From the NCBI GenBank assembly GCA_030653935.1, contig JAURYL010000096.1, forward strand, positions 1-32,105: DNA of 32,105 nt, read 5' to 3'. Within the stretch, counting starts at the first letter, position 1; each line of letters opens with the position of its first letter. The notes beneath the pieces were generated by a model that did no database searches, was not told the origin of the DNA, and saw only the letters and a list, made by a program, of their open reading frames with translations. The DNA comes from Pseudomonadota bacterium. Its GTDB lineage: Bacteria; Pseudomonadota; Gammaproteobacteria; Burkholderiales; Thiobacillaceae. Shown here in pieces: positions 17,835 through 23,884 of this stretch. The position numbers and the translations under genes are program-made.

Positions 17835-18299
17835 TTAGAAGGGGATATCCTGATCGTCGACCTCGATCGGCGCCTGGGCGGGTCGCGCCGGCCTTGGGGC
17901 TTTGCCGCTGGCCTGGGCGTAGTCGGCGGCGCCGGTGTCTGGCGGGGCGTTGCCGGGGGCCGCGCCGCCGCGTCCGCCGAGCATCTGCATGCGGTCGCCG
18001 CGAATCTCGGTTGTGTAGCGGTCGTTACCTTCCTTGTCTTGCCACTTGCGGGTGCGCAGGCTGCCTTCCACGTAGAGCGGGCTGCCCTTCTTCAGGTACT
18101 GGCCACAAATTTCGGCGGTCTTGCCGAAGAATGCGACCGAATGCCATTCGGTTACCTATTGTGGCTCGCCGTTGCGGTCCTTGAACTTGTCGGTTGTGGC
18201 CAGGCGTAGGTTGGCGATGGCATCACCGCTGGGCAGGTAGCGGATATCCGGGTCGTGCCCGAGATTGCCAATCAAGATGACCTTGTTGACGCTGGCCAT
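17835..18299 (-). pseudogene. ssb: Single-stranded DNA-binding protein with in-frame amber codon
   Basis: The full frame would encode a 155-codon phage SSB: N-terminal OB fold ([20 protein letters not shown], later [20 protein letters not shown] and [20 protein letters not shown]), a Gly/Pro-rich linker and the acidic tip DDQDIPF that recruits partner proteins. Codon 48, where SSBs usually have Glu after NGEPQ, is TAG (18158-18156), and the frame is intact on both sides, so a single G-to-T change from GAG would explain it. The product is a 47-residue fragment unless suppressed, read through, or restarted. The ATG at 18299 overlaps the upstream stop (TAATG). Sequencing error is the main alternative. 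Confidence 0.85.
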
Positions 18300-19279
18300 T
18301 ACACCTCCTGCCCACCGAGGGTGGCGATGGGCGGCGTAACCATGGGTGTCCACACCGTATGGCTGCGGCTGGCCTCGCCGAGCACGCGGATCAGGGTGAC
18401 CCGCTCGGCATGGCCGGTGTCGACCTGGCGCATCGCTAGCGTGATGGCATCGGTTTCACTGACAAACGGCGCGAAATAGTCCAGATCGGCGTCTTCGCCG
18501 GCGTGGAGCAGCATCGCCAGGCGGCCGGTCGACTCGTGGGCGGCGATGCCACGATCCAGCACAGCGGGGATGCTGTCGATGCTGTCGCAGTGGAGCGCGC
18601 TGGCGACCTGGTCGAGCAGGTCGCGGTAGCGGCCGAGGTCGGCCTGGGCGGTCTGGAGCGCCCGCTCGGCGGCCTGTTGGTCGGCTTGCGCGGCGGAGAG
18701 TTGATTACCGAGTTCGCGGTTGGCCAGCGCCGGGTCGGCCGGGGGCATGGCGCCATCATCGGCGTCATCCTTCGGCAGGCTGGAAGTCTGCGCTACGGGT
18801 TCCGCCGCCATCTGGTAGATGGTGTATTTGTCGGGGCGGCTGGTGATGACCGTTCCGGCTTTGATGCCGGCCGCGAGCAGGCCGGCGAGGTTTTTTGCGG
18901 GGATGTTGGCGCCTTCGGCGTTGGCCTTGGCGGTCAAGGCAACGCTGTCGATGGGCCCATGCGCGGTGATGAGGCGGATTAGGCGGGCGGTTTTGGATTC
19001 GGACATGGCGTTAAGCTCCTGGTCGGTAGGGGGGGCGATGATCTTTAGGCCGGTGGGCCAGTAGATGTCGTTGGTCTCACCGTCACGGGTGAGGCGCAGG
19101 GTGGACAGCAGCCCAGCATCAACCAGCCGGTCGATAGCCTGGCCCACGATCGCGCGGCATTCCTTGCGGCTCGCGTTGATCTGGTGGCGCGATAACGGCT
19201 GGTCGCGGGTGGCACGGGCTTTGACTGCCTGCTGGTGGATGGCCATCATCAGGTCGTCGACGGGCGTGTAACGGCTCAT
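18299..19279 (-). CDS. Phage protein with winged-helix and coiled-coil regions
   Basis: 326 residues, not assigned to a named family. The first 90 residues ([54 protein letters not shown]) look like a winged-helix DNA-binding unit. A second one may lie at about 93-160 ([38 protein letters not shown]). A Gln/Ala-rich segment near 190-240 ([20 protein letters not shown] onward) is a predicted coiled coil. The C-terminal part has no match I know. The ATG at 19279 overlaps the stop of the tiny upstream gene (ATGA) and the gene ends in a TAATG junction with ssb. A DNA-binding early protein working with SSB in replication or recombination is plausible. Confidence 0.7.
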   Translation of the reverse strand: MSRYTPVDDLMMAIHQQAVKARATRDQPLSRHQINASRKECRAIVGQAIDRLVDAGLLSTLRLTRDGETNDIYWPTGLKIIAPPTDQELNAMSESKTARLIRLITAHGPIDSVALTAKANAEGANIPAKNLAGLLAAGIKAGTVITSRPDKYTIYQMAAEPVAQTSSLPKDDADDGAMPPADPALANRELGNQLSAAQADQQAAERALQTAQADLGRYRDLLDQVASALHCDSIDSIPAVLDRGIAAHESTGRLAMLLHAGEDADLDYFAPFVSETDAITLAMRQVDTGHAERVTLIRVLGEASRSHTVWTPMVTPPIATLGGQEV

Positions 19280-19359
19280 GGATGCACCATTGACGTGAGC
19301 GCGACCCACGCGGCCAGCACCAGGCCGGCGCGCAGGAACAGGAGGGCGATTTGGCGCAT
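19276..19359 (-). CDS. 27-residue single-span membrane protein
   Basis: Short gene encoding MRQIALLFLRAGLVLAAWVA followed by LTSMVHP, nearly all one hydrophobic helix with a basic N-terminus. A good GGAGG precedes its ATG, and its stop overlaps the next start in an ATGA junction, which supports real translation. Function unknown. Confidence 0.55.
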   Translation of the reverse strand: MRQIALLFLRAGLVLAAWVALTSMVHP

Positions 19360-19367
19360 GGTCACGG

Positions 19368-19493
19368 TCAGCCCTCCCTCGGCCAGTGGTAGACGCGGAT
19401 CCCGTCAGCCGTGGTGGCGGAGCGCACCCAGGGCCGAGCGGGGTGGATCAGCGCGAGGATGAGGTAGCCCAGGGGGATGATCTGGTCTCTCAT
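19368..19493 (-). CDS. 41-residue phage protein
   Basis: Encodes MRDQIIPLGYLILALIHPAR and a C-terminal half ending RVYHWPREG. The N-terminal half is hydrophobic (possible membrane-inserted helix). Its ATG overlaps the stop of the 60-residue gene upstream (ATGA), and the 27-residue gene begins 8 bases after its stop. No family recognised. Confidence 0.55.
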   Translation of the reverse strand: MRDQIIPLGYLILALIHPARPWVRSATTADGIRVYHWPREG

Positions 19494-19672
19494 GCCGCCC
19501 TCCGATCCACGACCCGCACGCCGACGCGGAACCAGCCGGGGCCCGGTTTGCGCGGGGCCGCGACCAGGGCGCGGCCATTGTGGTAGAGCGTGCAACCGGC
19601 GGCGACCGCGGCCTGGGCGGCGTCCAACAGCCGCACATGGGAGCGCGGGAGATAGGTCACGATGTTATCCAT
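19490..19672 (-). CDS. 60-residue phage protein
   Basis: Starts MDNIVTYLPRSHVRLLDAAQ and ends WFRVGVRVVDRRAA. It is small, basic and soluble-looking, with an amphipathic helix (LLDAAQAAVAAG) then a beta-rich tail. The start is fixed by the two-base spacing after the stop of the preceding gene, and its stop is coupled to the 41-residue gene. Function unknown. Confidence 0.6.
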   Translation of the reverse strand: MDNIVTYLPRSHVRLLDAAQAAVAAGCTLYHNGRALVAAPRKPGPGWFRVGVRVVDRRAA

Positions 19673-19674
19673 GG

Positions 19675-19803
19675 TCACGCCTCGCTCACGAGATAGGCGG
19701 CCAGCCCGATGACCAAACACATCACGACCACCCAGGCGAGCAGCGCCCAGTAATAGCGTGGGGCGCGCTCATCGGCGGTGTCGAGCAGATCGGGATCAAG
19801 CAT
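19675..19803 (-). CDS. 42-residue single-span membrane protein
   Basis: Encodes an acidic N-terminus (MLDPDLLDTADERAPRYY) and one transmembrane helix (WALLAWVVVMCLVIGLAAYL), ending VSEA. It overlaps the upstream 148-residue gene by 8 bases and the 60-residue gene starts 2 bases after its stop. The tight packing supports it as a gene. Function unknown. Confidence 0.6.
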   Translation of the reverse strand: MLDPDLLDTADERAPRYYWALLAWVVVMCLVIGLAAYLVSEA

Positions 19804-20242
19804 GGCCGGCGCCCTCGAAGCTGGGCGCGCATTCGGCGCATGCGCATTGGCGGTGCGGCGGGTGGGCGGCGGCCTGGCGTTCAGGGTGCCAGAGCAGGTC
19901 TGCGATGGCGGCCTGCCAGACGTCGCGGGTGAGGTATTCCTCACCCCAGAGCGGCCGTTTTGCCCAGCGCACCCAGGCCGCGTCGATGTGCGCGGCGCTG
20001 AGCGGCGTCCATTCACCGGCGATGGCGCGGGCGACGCATTCATCCAGCGCAGCCAGCGCATGGCTTGCCTGGTAGGCGGTCACGCCCTGCTGAGCGAGGG
20101 CGATGGCGCCGTTGTCGCGACAGTCCAGCACCGCGCGACCGTAGGTGGCAAGGTGGGTCACAGCCAGGCGCAGGCGCGCGACCTCGGCGACCAGGTAGGT
20201 GATGTCCGCCGGGGTGGCGTCGGTCAGGGCGTAGGTGGTCAT
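19796..20242 (-). CDS. Phage protein of unknown function
   Basis: 148 residues, soluble, largely helical. It contains ADITYLVAEVARLRLAVTHL at the N-terminus, SHALAALDECVARAIAGEWT in the middle, and a C-terminal CACAEC motif (with HRQ before it) that may bind a metal. No family recognised. Its ATG overlaps the stop of the upstream gene in an ATGA junction. Confidence 0.65.
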   Translation of the reverse strand: MTTYALTDATPADITYLVAEVARLRLAVTHLATYGRAVLDCRDNGAIALAQQGVTAYQASHALAALDECVARAIAGEWTPLSAAHIDAAWVRWAKRPLWGEEYLTRDVWQAAIADLLWHPERQAAAHPPHRQCACAECAPSFEGAGHA

Positions 20243-20634
20243 GCGATCACCTCGGCGATGGCGGCGCGAGCCAGATCGATCGCGCGCTGGCCGACGACGC
20301 CCGCGTCGTCGTGATTGCGCACCACCAATTCCAGGGCGTTGAGCAGGGCCGGCGCGGCGCCGATGAGGCGCAGCATCTGATCCCGGCTCATGCCCTGGAT
20401 GCCCCAGAGCGCGAGCGGGTCGAGAATCGGGGTGTGTTCCGTGTCCGCCGCCATTCGCGGCGCATCAGGTGGCGGCGTGAGCAGGTCGTCGCGCAGCTCG
20501 ATTACGTCGCCGGTATCCAGCAGGGCCCGGTTCTGCTCGGGCCAGATGTGGGTGATGATGCAGGTGAGGGGCTGCATGTGCCCGATGGGCCTGTAGAACA
20601 CCTTGTCACCCGCTTTCCAGGAGGTATTTGCCAT
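20239..20634 (-). CDS. Phage protein of unknown function (leftward operon)
   Basis: 131 residues. The N-terminus MANTSWKAGDKVFYRPIGHM with later CIITHIWPEQNRALLDTG and VIELRDDLL looks like a small beta-barrel (SH3/KOW-like) domain. The C-terminal half (QMLRLIGAAPALLNALELVV) is helical and resembles tails seen in many prophage hypothetical proteins. The ATG at 20634 is chosen over upstream in-frame codons because GGAG lies 8 bases ahead. It is the first sizeable gene of the PL operon. Confidence 0.65.
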   Translation of the reverse strand: MANTSWKAGDKVFYRPIGHMQPLTCIITHIWPEQNRALLDTGDVIELRDDLLTPPPDAPRMAADTEHTPILDPLALWGIQGMSRDQMLRLIGAAPALLNALELVVRNHDDAGVVGQRAIDLARAAIAEVIA

Positions 20635-20660
20635 GACTGACTCCGAAAAAATTGATTCGC

Positions 20661-20789
20661 TCATTGCTGCCATCGATCACCTGGCGGAAGTTCACGACGA
20701 TCACCCTGATCCCGTGTCTTGAACTGCTGCCTGCCTGCGGCTACTGGGATGTTTGCGCCTGTCGCGCTGCGCCCGCTCGGGGTGGCCAT
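20661..20789 (-). CDS. Possible 42-residue basic protein in PL leader
   Basis: Small frame starting MATPSGRSATGANIPVAAGR and continuing basic to GDRWQQ, with AGGAG about 11 bases before its ATG. It is the first frame after the PL promoter, the position of lambda N, and is Arg/Gln-rich. I have no homology evidence, so an antitermination role is only a guess. The rest of 20635-20880 shows nothing I can assign. Confidence 0.35.
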   Translation of the reverse strand: MATPSGRSATGANIPVAAGRQQFKTRDQGDRRELPPGDRWQQ

Positions 20790-20889
20790 CCGGTTGCCTG
20801 CTCCTGCTGTCCCTGTAGGCCTGTCACCGGGGTCCTATGCCGTGAGGCTGCCGGGTGAGGGTGTCCGCTGGGTGGCGGGGAGTGATGCA

Positions 20890-20929
20890 AGTAAAGCAGC
20901 CTTTACCGTTAAAGTCAACGCCCCTTTAC
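20890..20929 (-). promoter_or_regulatory. Leftward promoter PL with operators OL1 and OL2
   Basis: On the minus strand TTGACT (20918-20913), 17 bases, TTTACT (20895-20890). OL1 is GTAAAGCAGCCTTTAC at 20891-20906, covering the -10 region and part of the spacer. OL2 is GTCAACGCCCCTTTAC at 20914-20929, covering the -35. OL1 is the exact reverse complement of OR1, and the OL1-OL2 offset is 23 bases, the same as at OR. Confidence 0.85.
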
Positions 20930-20939
20930 CTTGCCCGCA

Positions 20940-20967
20940 ACAAAAAACCCGCCGGCGCGGGCGGGTT
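20940..20967 (-). terminator. Minus-strand terminator upstream of PL (t-imm-like)
   Basis: Read on the minus strand: AACCCGCC, loop CGCGCC, GGCGGGTT, then TTTTG. It lies between the immunity region and PL, so it would stop the repressor-lipoprotein transcript before it reaches the leftward lytic operon, as lambda t-imm does. Confidence 0.7.
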
Positions 20968-20988
20968 GTGCGTTGTGTAAATCGTCGC

Positions 20989-21017
20989 TTTACTACACGC
21001 AAGCAACGGTTTACACT
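20989..21017 (+). promoter_or_regulatory. Promoter of higBA with operator-like half sites
   Basis: TTTACT (20989-20994), 17 bases, TACACT (21012-21017). The expected start is within a base or two of the HigB ATG at 21026. GTAAA/TTTAC half sites (20977-20993 and GTTTAC at 21009-21014) resemble the phage operators, though with 17-base rather than 16-base spacing, so repressor or HigA control is possible. Confidence 0.6.
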
Positions 21018-21025
21018 TTTGGCCC

Positions 21026-21301
21026 ATGATCCTGAGCTACCGACACAAAGGCTTGGCCGAGTTGGCCGAAACCGGCAAGTCCGCCAAGGTGCGGCCCGAC
21101 CTGTGGGCGCGGGCGCTGCGGCGGCTGGATGCGATGGCGGCGGCGAAGACGCCGGAGGCGTTACGGGTGCCGGGGTTCGATTTCCATCCGCTGCACGGGG
21201 TGCCGCCACGCTACAGCGTGCACATCAACGGGCCGTGGTGCATCACGTTCGGCTGGGAAGGTGAAAACGCGGTGGATGTCGATCTGGAAAACTATCACTA
21301 G
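21026..21301 (+). CDS. higB: HigB-type toxin (RelE superfamily mRNA interferase)
   Basis: 91 residues. It opens MILSYRHKGLAELAETGKSA and has GFDFHPLHG, RYSVHINGPWCITFGW and VDLENYH, the standard HigB pattern (RHKGL, then LHPLKG, then W-ITF, then DYH). HigB toxins cleave mRNA on the ribosome and are inhibited by the downstream antitoxin. No ribosome site precedes the ATG, and the best promoter starts transcription almost at the ATG, so the message may be leaderless. higA follows after 10 bases. It lies inside the prophage immunity region, suggesting addiction or exclusion. Confidence 0.93.
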   Translation: MILSYRHKGLAELAETGKSAKVRPDLWARALRRLDAMAAAKTPEALRVPGFDFHPLHGVPPRYSVHINGPWCITFGWEGENAVDVDLENYH

Positions 21302-21311
21302 GAGTATTGCG

Positions 21312-21614
21312 ATGATGAATATGGCGCGCTGCCCGACGCATCCGGGTGAGATTCTGCGGGAGGATTCCCTTCCTGCCATCGGCTTGTCGGTCGCCGCGTT
21401 CGCGCGTGCCCTGGGGGTCTCCCGGCAGATGGTGCATGGCATTCTGGCGGAGCGGTCGGCGGTGTCGCCGGAGATGGCGGTGCGCCTGGGGGCGTTCTTC
21501 GGCAATGGCCCGCAACTGTGGATTGACATGCAGACGCGGCGCGATTTGTGGTTGGCGGAAAAGCGCATGGATGGGCACTTGCCGACGACTTACACGGTGT
21601 TGTCGGTGCAATGA
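21312..21614 (+). CDS. higA: HigA-type antitoxin
   Basis: 100 residues. It is a helix-turn-helix antitoxin that binds HigB and represses its own promoter. HPGEILREDSLPAIGLSVAA, ALGVSRQMVHGILAERSAVS, RLGAFFGNGPQLWIDMQ and DLWLAEKRM are the family pattern. GGAG (21301-21304), overlapping the HigB stop, precedes the ATG at 21312; an adjacent ATG at 21315 is also possible. Toxin-first order is typical of hig loci. Its stop overlaps the start of a third small gene. Confidence 0.95.
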   Translation: MMNMARCPTHPGEILREDSLPAIGLSVAAFARALGVSRQMVHGILAERSAVSPEMAVRLGAFFGNGPQLWIDMQTRRDLWLAEKRMDGHLPTTYTVLSVQ

Positions 21615-21748
21615 TGCGAAGGGAGACTGATTGGGAACGGGTGAGGCGCGAGGCGGCGGCGGATGCGCCGATTGCGCGGGATGCCGAGGCCGAGCTTTAC
21701 GACCCCAGCCAGTTGCTGCGCGATGCTGTGTGGCAGGGGAGGCTGTGA
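21611..21748 (+). CDS. Small third gene of the higBA operon
   Basis: 45 residues, opening MMRRETDWERVRREAAADAP and ending LLRDAVWQGRL, highly charged and helical. Its ATG overlaps the higA stop (ATGA), and it ends 5 bases before the convergent lipoprotein gene. No family recognised. Its length and charge could suit a chaperone-like or regulatory accessory, which is inference; it might be an unselected frame. Confidence 0.5.
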   Translation: MMRRETDWERVRREAAADAPIARDAEAELYDPSQLLRDAVWQGRL

Positions 21749-21753
21749 TCCTG

Positions 21754-22125
21754 CTAAGGCATGGCTTCCAGCTCGGCGTAGAGCAGATTGGTCAGCGGCG
21801 CCGGGTCAGTGACGCAGCCATAAAGGGTCGGGTGGCAACCGCCCTGAATCGAGATCAGCACTTTGCCGTTCGGCTGCTGGTGTTTAGTCAGGGTGTAAGC
21901 CACGGCGTCATAGACACCTTCATGCGGCCCATAGGTCTGGATCACGGCATCGTTGATGATCTGAATACGGTAGCGGCCGTTGACAGCCAGCCAGGTCTGC
22001 GCGCGCTGCCAGAGCCGCTCGCAGCGTGCTCCATCGCACTGGACGCCAGCCGTGGCGGTAGGACGGTAGAACGTTCCGCAACCGGCGAGCAGTAAAACGA
22101 TAAGAACGCCCCAGCGTTTTTTCAT
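21754..22125 (-). CDS. Prophage lipoprotein
   Basis: 123 residues with a lipoprotein signal: basic MKKRW, hydrophobic GVLIVLLL, lipobox L13-A-G-C16, so it is predicted to be lipid-anchored after cleavage before C16. The mature part has cysteine pairs (CDGARC, and GGCHPTLYGC), suggesting disulfides in the periplasm, and a stretch GVYDAVAYTLTKHQ. The start 22125 is chosen over 22137 because GGAG lies 6 bases upstream. It is transcribed with the repressor and the WYL-TerB gene, so it should be made in the lysogen. Small phage lipoproteins often block superinfecting phage; that role is inferred here. Confidence 0.75.
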   Translation of the reverse strand: MKKRWGVLIVLLLAGCGTFYRPTATAGVQCDGARCERLWQRAQTWLAVNGRYRIQIINDAVIQTYGPHEGVYDAVAYTLTKHQQPNGKVLISIQGGCHPTLYGCVTDPAPLTNLLYAELEAMP

Positions 22126-22164
22126 GAATGGCTCCATTTTTTCAATTTTTCGGCCATGGCGGTC

Positions 22165-23088
22165 CTAGGCTGGAACGATGGCTGTGATAAGCCGTTTATG
22201 CAAGTACTCAAGTGCCTCGGCCTCTTGTCCGGAAACGGTTTTTTCTGTGGCAACCATCGCCTCCGCCGCGTTCAACACCTGCAGCCGCGCGGCGTCTTCC
22301 AGCTTCCCGATTCTCCCGCAGATGAGCTTGAAGGCCTGTTGGGTTGGGATTTCCATCTGCGCGCAGAGTTGTTCGATCTGGTGCAGCGTAATACGCGCAT
22401 CGCCAGAAACGGTGTGGCAATAGCTCAGGAAAATTTTCTTTTCCTTGGCGGTAAAGCGACCATCGGCTTTGCCAATGTAAAACAACGCCCTGAGTGGGTC
22501 GGCGGCCGCGCCCAGCAACTTGTCGAGTGATGCAATGGGAGATTCTTCGTACTTCGCCGCTGCCCACGCGGTCAAGCTATTGATGATCTCGCCGGTCTCC
22601 AAGTCCACCGCGCGGTGGATGCGATCCAGCCGGAACGTGCGGATGGCGCCGCGCAGATGGCAATGACCAATCAAATACCCCGTCGGGTTGCTGGTGTCGC
22701 ACTCTTTCACGTCAACTTGCCGATCTGTCAATGCCCCGGCTGCGTCACGGTAGCTGAGCTTGAGCTGAGATTGTATGGGTCTGGGGTTGGAGGGGGTGAA
22801 ATCATCCTGGGCATCCCAATCGGGTGCATCCAGAGGCTCTTCAGTGGCTGCGACGTCCACCATCACGTTGATTCTTGATGGGGTGGGTGGCAATTGCGCG
22901 GCCGCTTTGATGCGTGCTTTTCCAGAGCCCGACCAGCGCCATAAACCATAGGCCATCAGCCCGGTCAGCATCGCCGGCGCCAGCAGGGTCTGATCGTGGC
23001 TCACTGCGACCATCACGACCTGGATCAGTGCGGAAATGGCACCCAGGACGACCAGGGTTTGCAATGCGGTTTTGAAAAACTCCTGCAT
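22165..23088 (-). CDS. Membrane-anchored WYL-TerB domain protein
   Basis: 307 residues. Two N-terminal membrane segments (about 5-25 and 36-52: TALQTLVVLGAISALIQVVM, and LLAPAMLTGLMAYGLWRW) are followed by a charged linker. A WYL-like domain comes next (about 105-175: LKLSYRDAAGALTDRQVDV, GYLIGHCHLRGAIRTFRLDR). The C-terminus is TerB-like (about 195-300: ALFYIGKADGRFTAKEKKIF, then the IEQLCAQMEIP repeat). WYL domains sense ligands, often nucleic acid or nucleotides, in phage defence regulators; TerB domains occur in stress and defence systems. The start 23088 has GGGAG just ahead. It lies between repressor and lipoprotein genes on the lysogenic transcript. Function unknown; exclusion or defence is a hypothesis. 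Confidence 0.75.
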   Translation of the reverse strand: MQEFFKTALQTLVVLGAISALIQVVMVAVSHDQTLLAPAMLTGLMAYGLWRWSGSGKARIKAAAQLPPTPSRINVMVDVAATEEPLDAPDWDAQDDFTPSNPRPIQSQLKLSYRDAAGALTDRQVDVKECDTSNPTGYLIGHCHLRGAIRTFRLDRIHRAVDLETGEIINSLTAWAAAKYEESPIASLDKLLGAAADPLRALFYIGKADGRFTAKEKKIFLSYCHTVSGDARITLHQIEQLCAQMEIPTQQAFKLICGRIGKLEDAARLQVLNAAEAMVATEKTVSGQEAEALEYLHKRLITAIVPA

Positions 23089-23175
23089 GGTTGCTCCCTT
23101 TATGGCGTTCGATCTATGCCGTTCGCTCACTGGTGGCGGGCCGGCGGTGGGTTTACTTTTTCCTGCCCCAGTCCG

Positions 23176-23577
23176 TTACCCGGATGACTGTTCCGGTTTG
23201 GCCTGGGCGGGATATTCGTTGGCGAGTTGGCGGGCCTGGTGGATCAGCACGTAGAGGCCGCGCTCACTCAACCCGCGCGCGGCCTCGACCAGCTCGCGCA
23301 GCAGCGGGGGCAGCGGCTCGGCGGCCAGGCGGGTGGCGTTGGCGGGGAGGGCGGAAACGCCAGGAAAGATCATTTCACCCGTACCAGACGACACCCAGTC
23401 AGGGTTTACGCGGTTCGATTTCTGCAATCTGGACAGGGCATCACGTTCAGGCGCCGTCAATCCGCGCTCCCACTGGCTCACCGCCTGCTTTGTCACCCCA
23501 GCGGCGGCCCCGAGGCCTTCTTGCGTCAGCCTCAGTTCCTTGCGGAGTTTTTTGATTCTGTCGGATAGGTCTTCCAT
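23176..23577 (-). CDS. CI-like phage repressor (short, no peptidase domain)
   Basis: 133 residues. The N-terminal XRE helix-turn-helix (about 3-65: LSDRIKKLRKELRLTQEGLG, AAGVTKQAVSQWERGLTAP) binds DNA. The remainder (SSGTGEMIFPG, then PPLLRELVEAARGLSERGLY) is a short helical dimerisation-type tail. No S24/LexA-type Ser-Lys autocleavage domain is present, so RecA-triggered self-cleavage is not expected. The upstream frame continues, but the ATG at 23577 falls just after operator OR3; the ATG at 23589 lies inside OR3. No ribosome site is visible for either, and the message may be leaderless. It is the first gene of the lysogenic transcript. Confidence 0.88.
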   Translation of the reverse strand: MEDLSDRIKKLRKELRLTQEGLGAAAGVTKQAVSQWERGLTAPERDALSRLQKSNRVNPDWVSSGTGEMIFPGVSALPANATRLAAEPLPPLLRELVEAARGLSERGLYVLIHQARQLANEYPAQAKPEQSSG

Positions 23578-23580
23578 AGG

Positions 23581-23641
23581 GTCAAGCATATTTGACCCAC
23601 CGGAAAGCCATGTTGACTTGATCAGTAAAGGCTGCTTTACT
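23581..23641. promoter_or_regulatory. OR operators OR3, OR2, OR1 with PR (+) and probable PRM (-)
   Basis: PR is TTGACT (23613-23618), 17 bases, TTTACT (23636-23641), identical hexamers to PL. OR1 is GTAAAGGCTGCTTTAC (23625-23640). OR2 is GGAAAGCCATGTTGAC (23602-23617), 23 bases away, covering the PR -35. OR3 is GTCAAGCATATTTGAC (23581-23596). A probable PRM -10 (minus TATGCT, 23591-23586) sits inside OR3 with a poor -35 overlapping OR2, as in lambda where repressor at OR2 activates PRM. Confidence 0.85.
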
Positions 23642-23647
23642 TTCGGC

Positions 23648-23884
23648 ATGGAAAACATAAGTGCCTCCACGATATTCAATAACCGGGCAGCGTTAGCTCG
23701 TATGGCAGGGGTGACGAAGCAGGCTGCCGGTAACTGGGACCGCATCCCTGCCGCCCGCGTCCTCTCCGTCTCCCGGGCCACCGGCTGGCAGGTGACGCCA
23801 CACGCCCTGCGCCCCGACATCTACCCCAACCCCACCGACGCCCTCCCGCCCGAGGTGGTCGCACAACAGCAGGAGATTGCATAA
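23648..23884 (+). CDS. cro: Cro/YdaS-like regulator
   Basis: 78 residues. It has a helix-turn-helix of the Cro/YdaS type (AALARMAGVTKQAAGNWDRI, PAARVLSVSRATGWQVTPHA) followed by LRPDIYPNPTDALPPEVV and a QQQ tail. It should bind OR/OL to turn off the repressor in lytic growth. The ATG at 23648 coincides with the expected transcription start of PR (-10 ends 23641) and no ribosome site fits, so the mRNA is probably leaderless. Its C-terminal tail is echoed in two later places. It heads the rightward early genes. Confidence 0.88.
   Translation: MENISASTIFNNRAALARMAGVTKQAAGNWDRIPAARVLSVSRATGWQVTPHALRPDIYPNPTDALPPEVVAQQQEIA

Noticed and set aside
16832-18184. 450-residue plus-strand open frame
   Set aside because: Antisense to the H-NS-ParB and ssb genes, which have clear domains.
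20633-20722. Plus-strand 29-residue frame (MTDSEKIDSLIAAIDHLAEV...) with AGGAGG 8 bases upstream
   Set aside because: It overlaps the start of the minus-strand 131-residue gene and the PL leader, has no plus-strand promoter nearby and no recognisable family. The strong ribosome site keeps it worth remembering.
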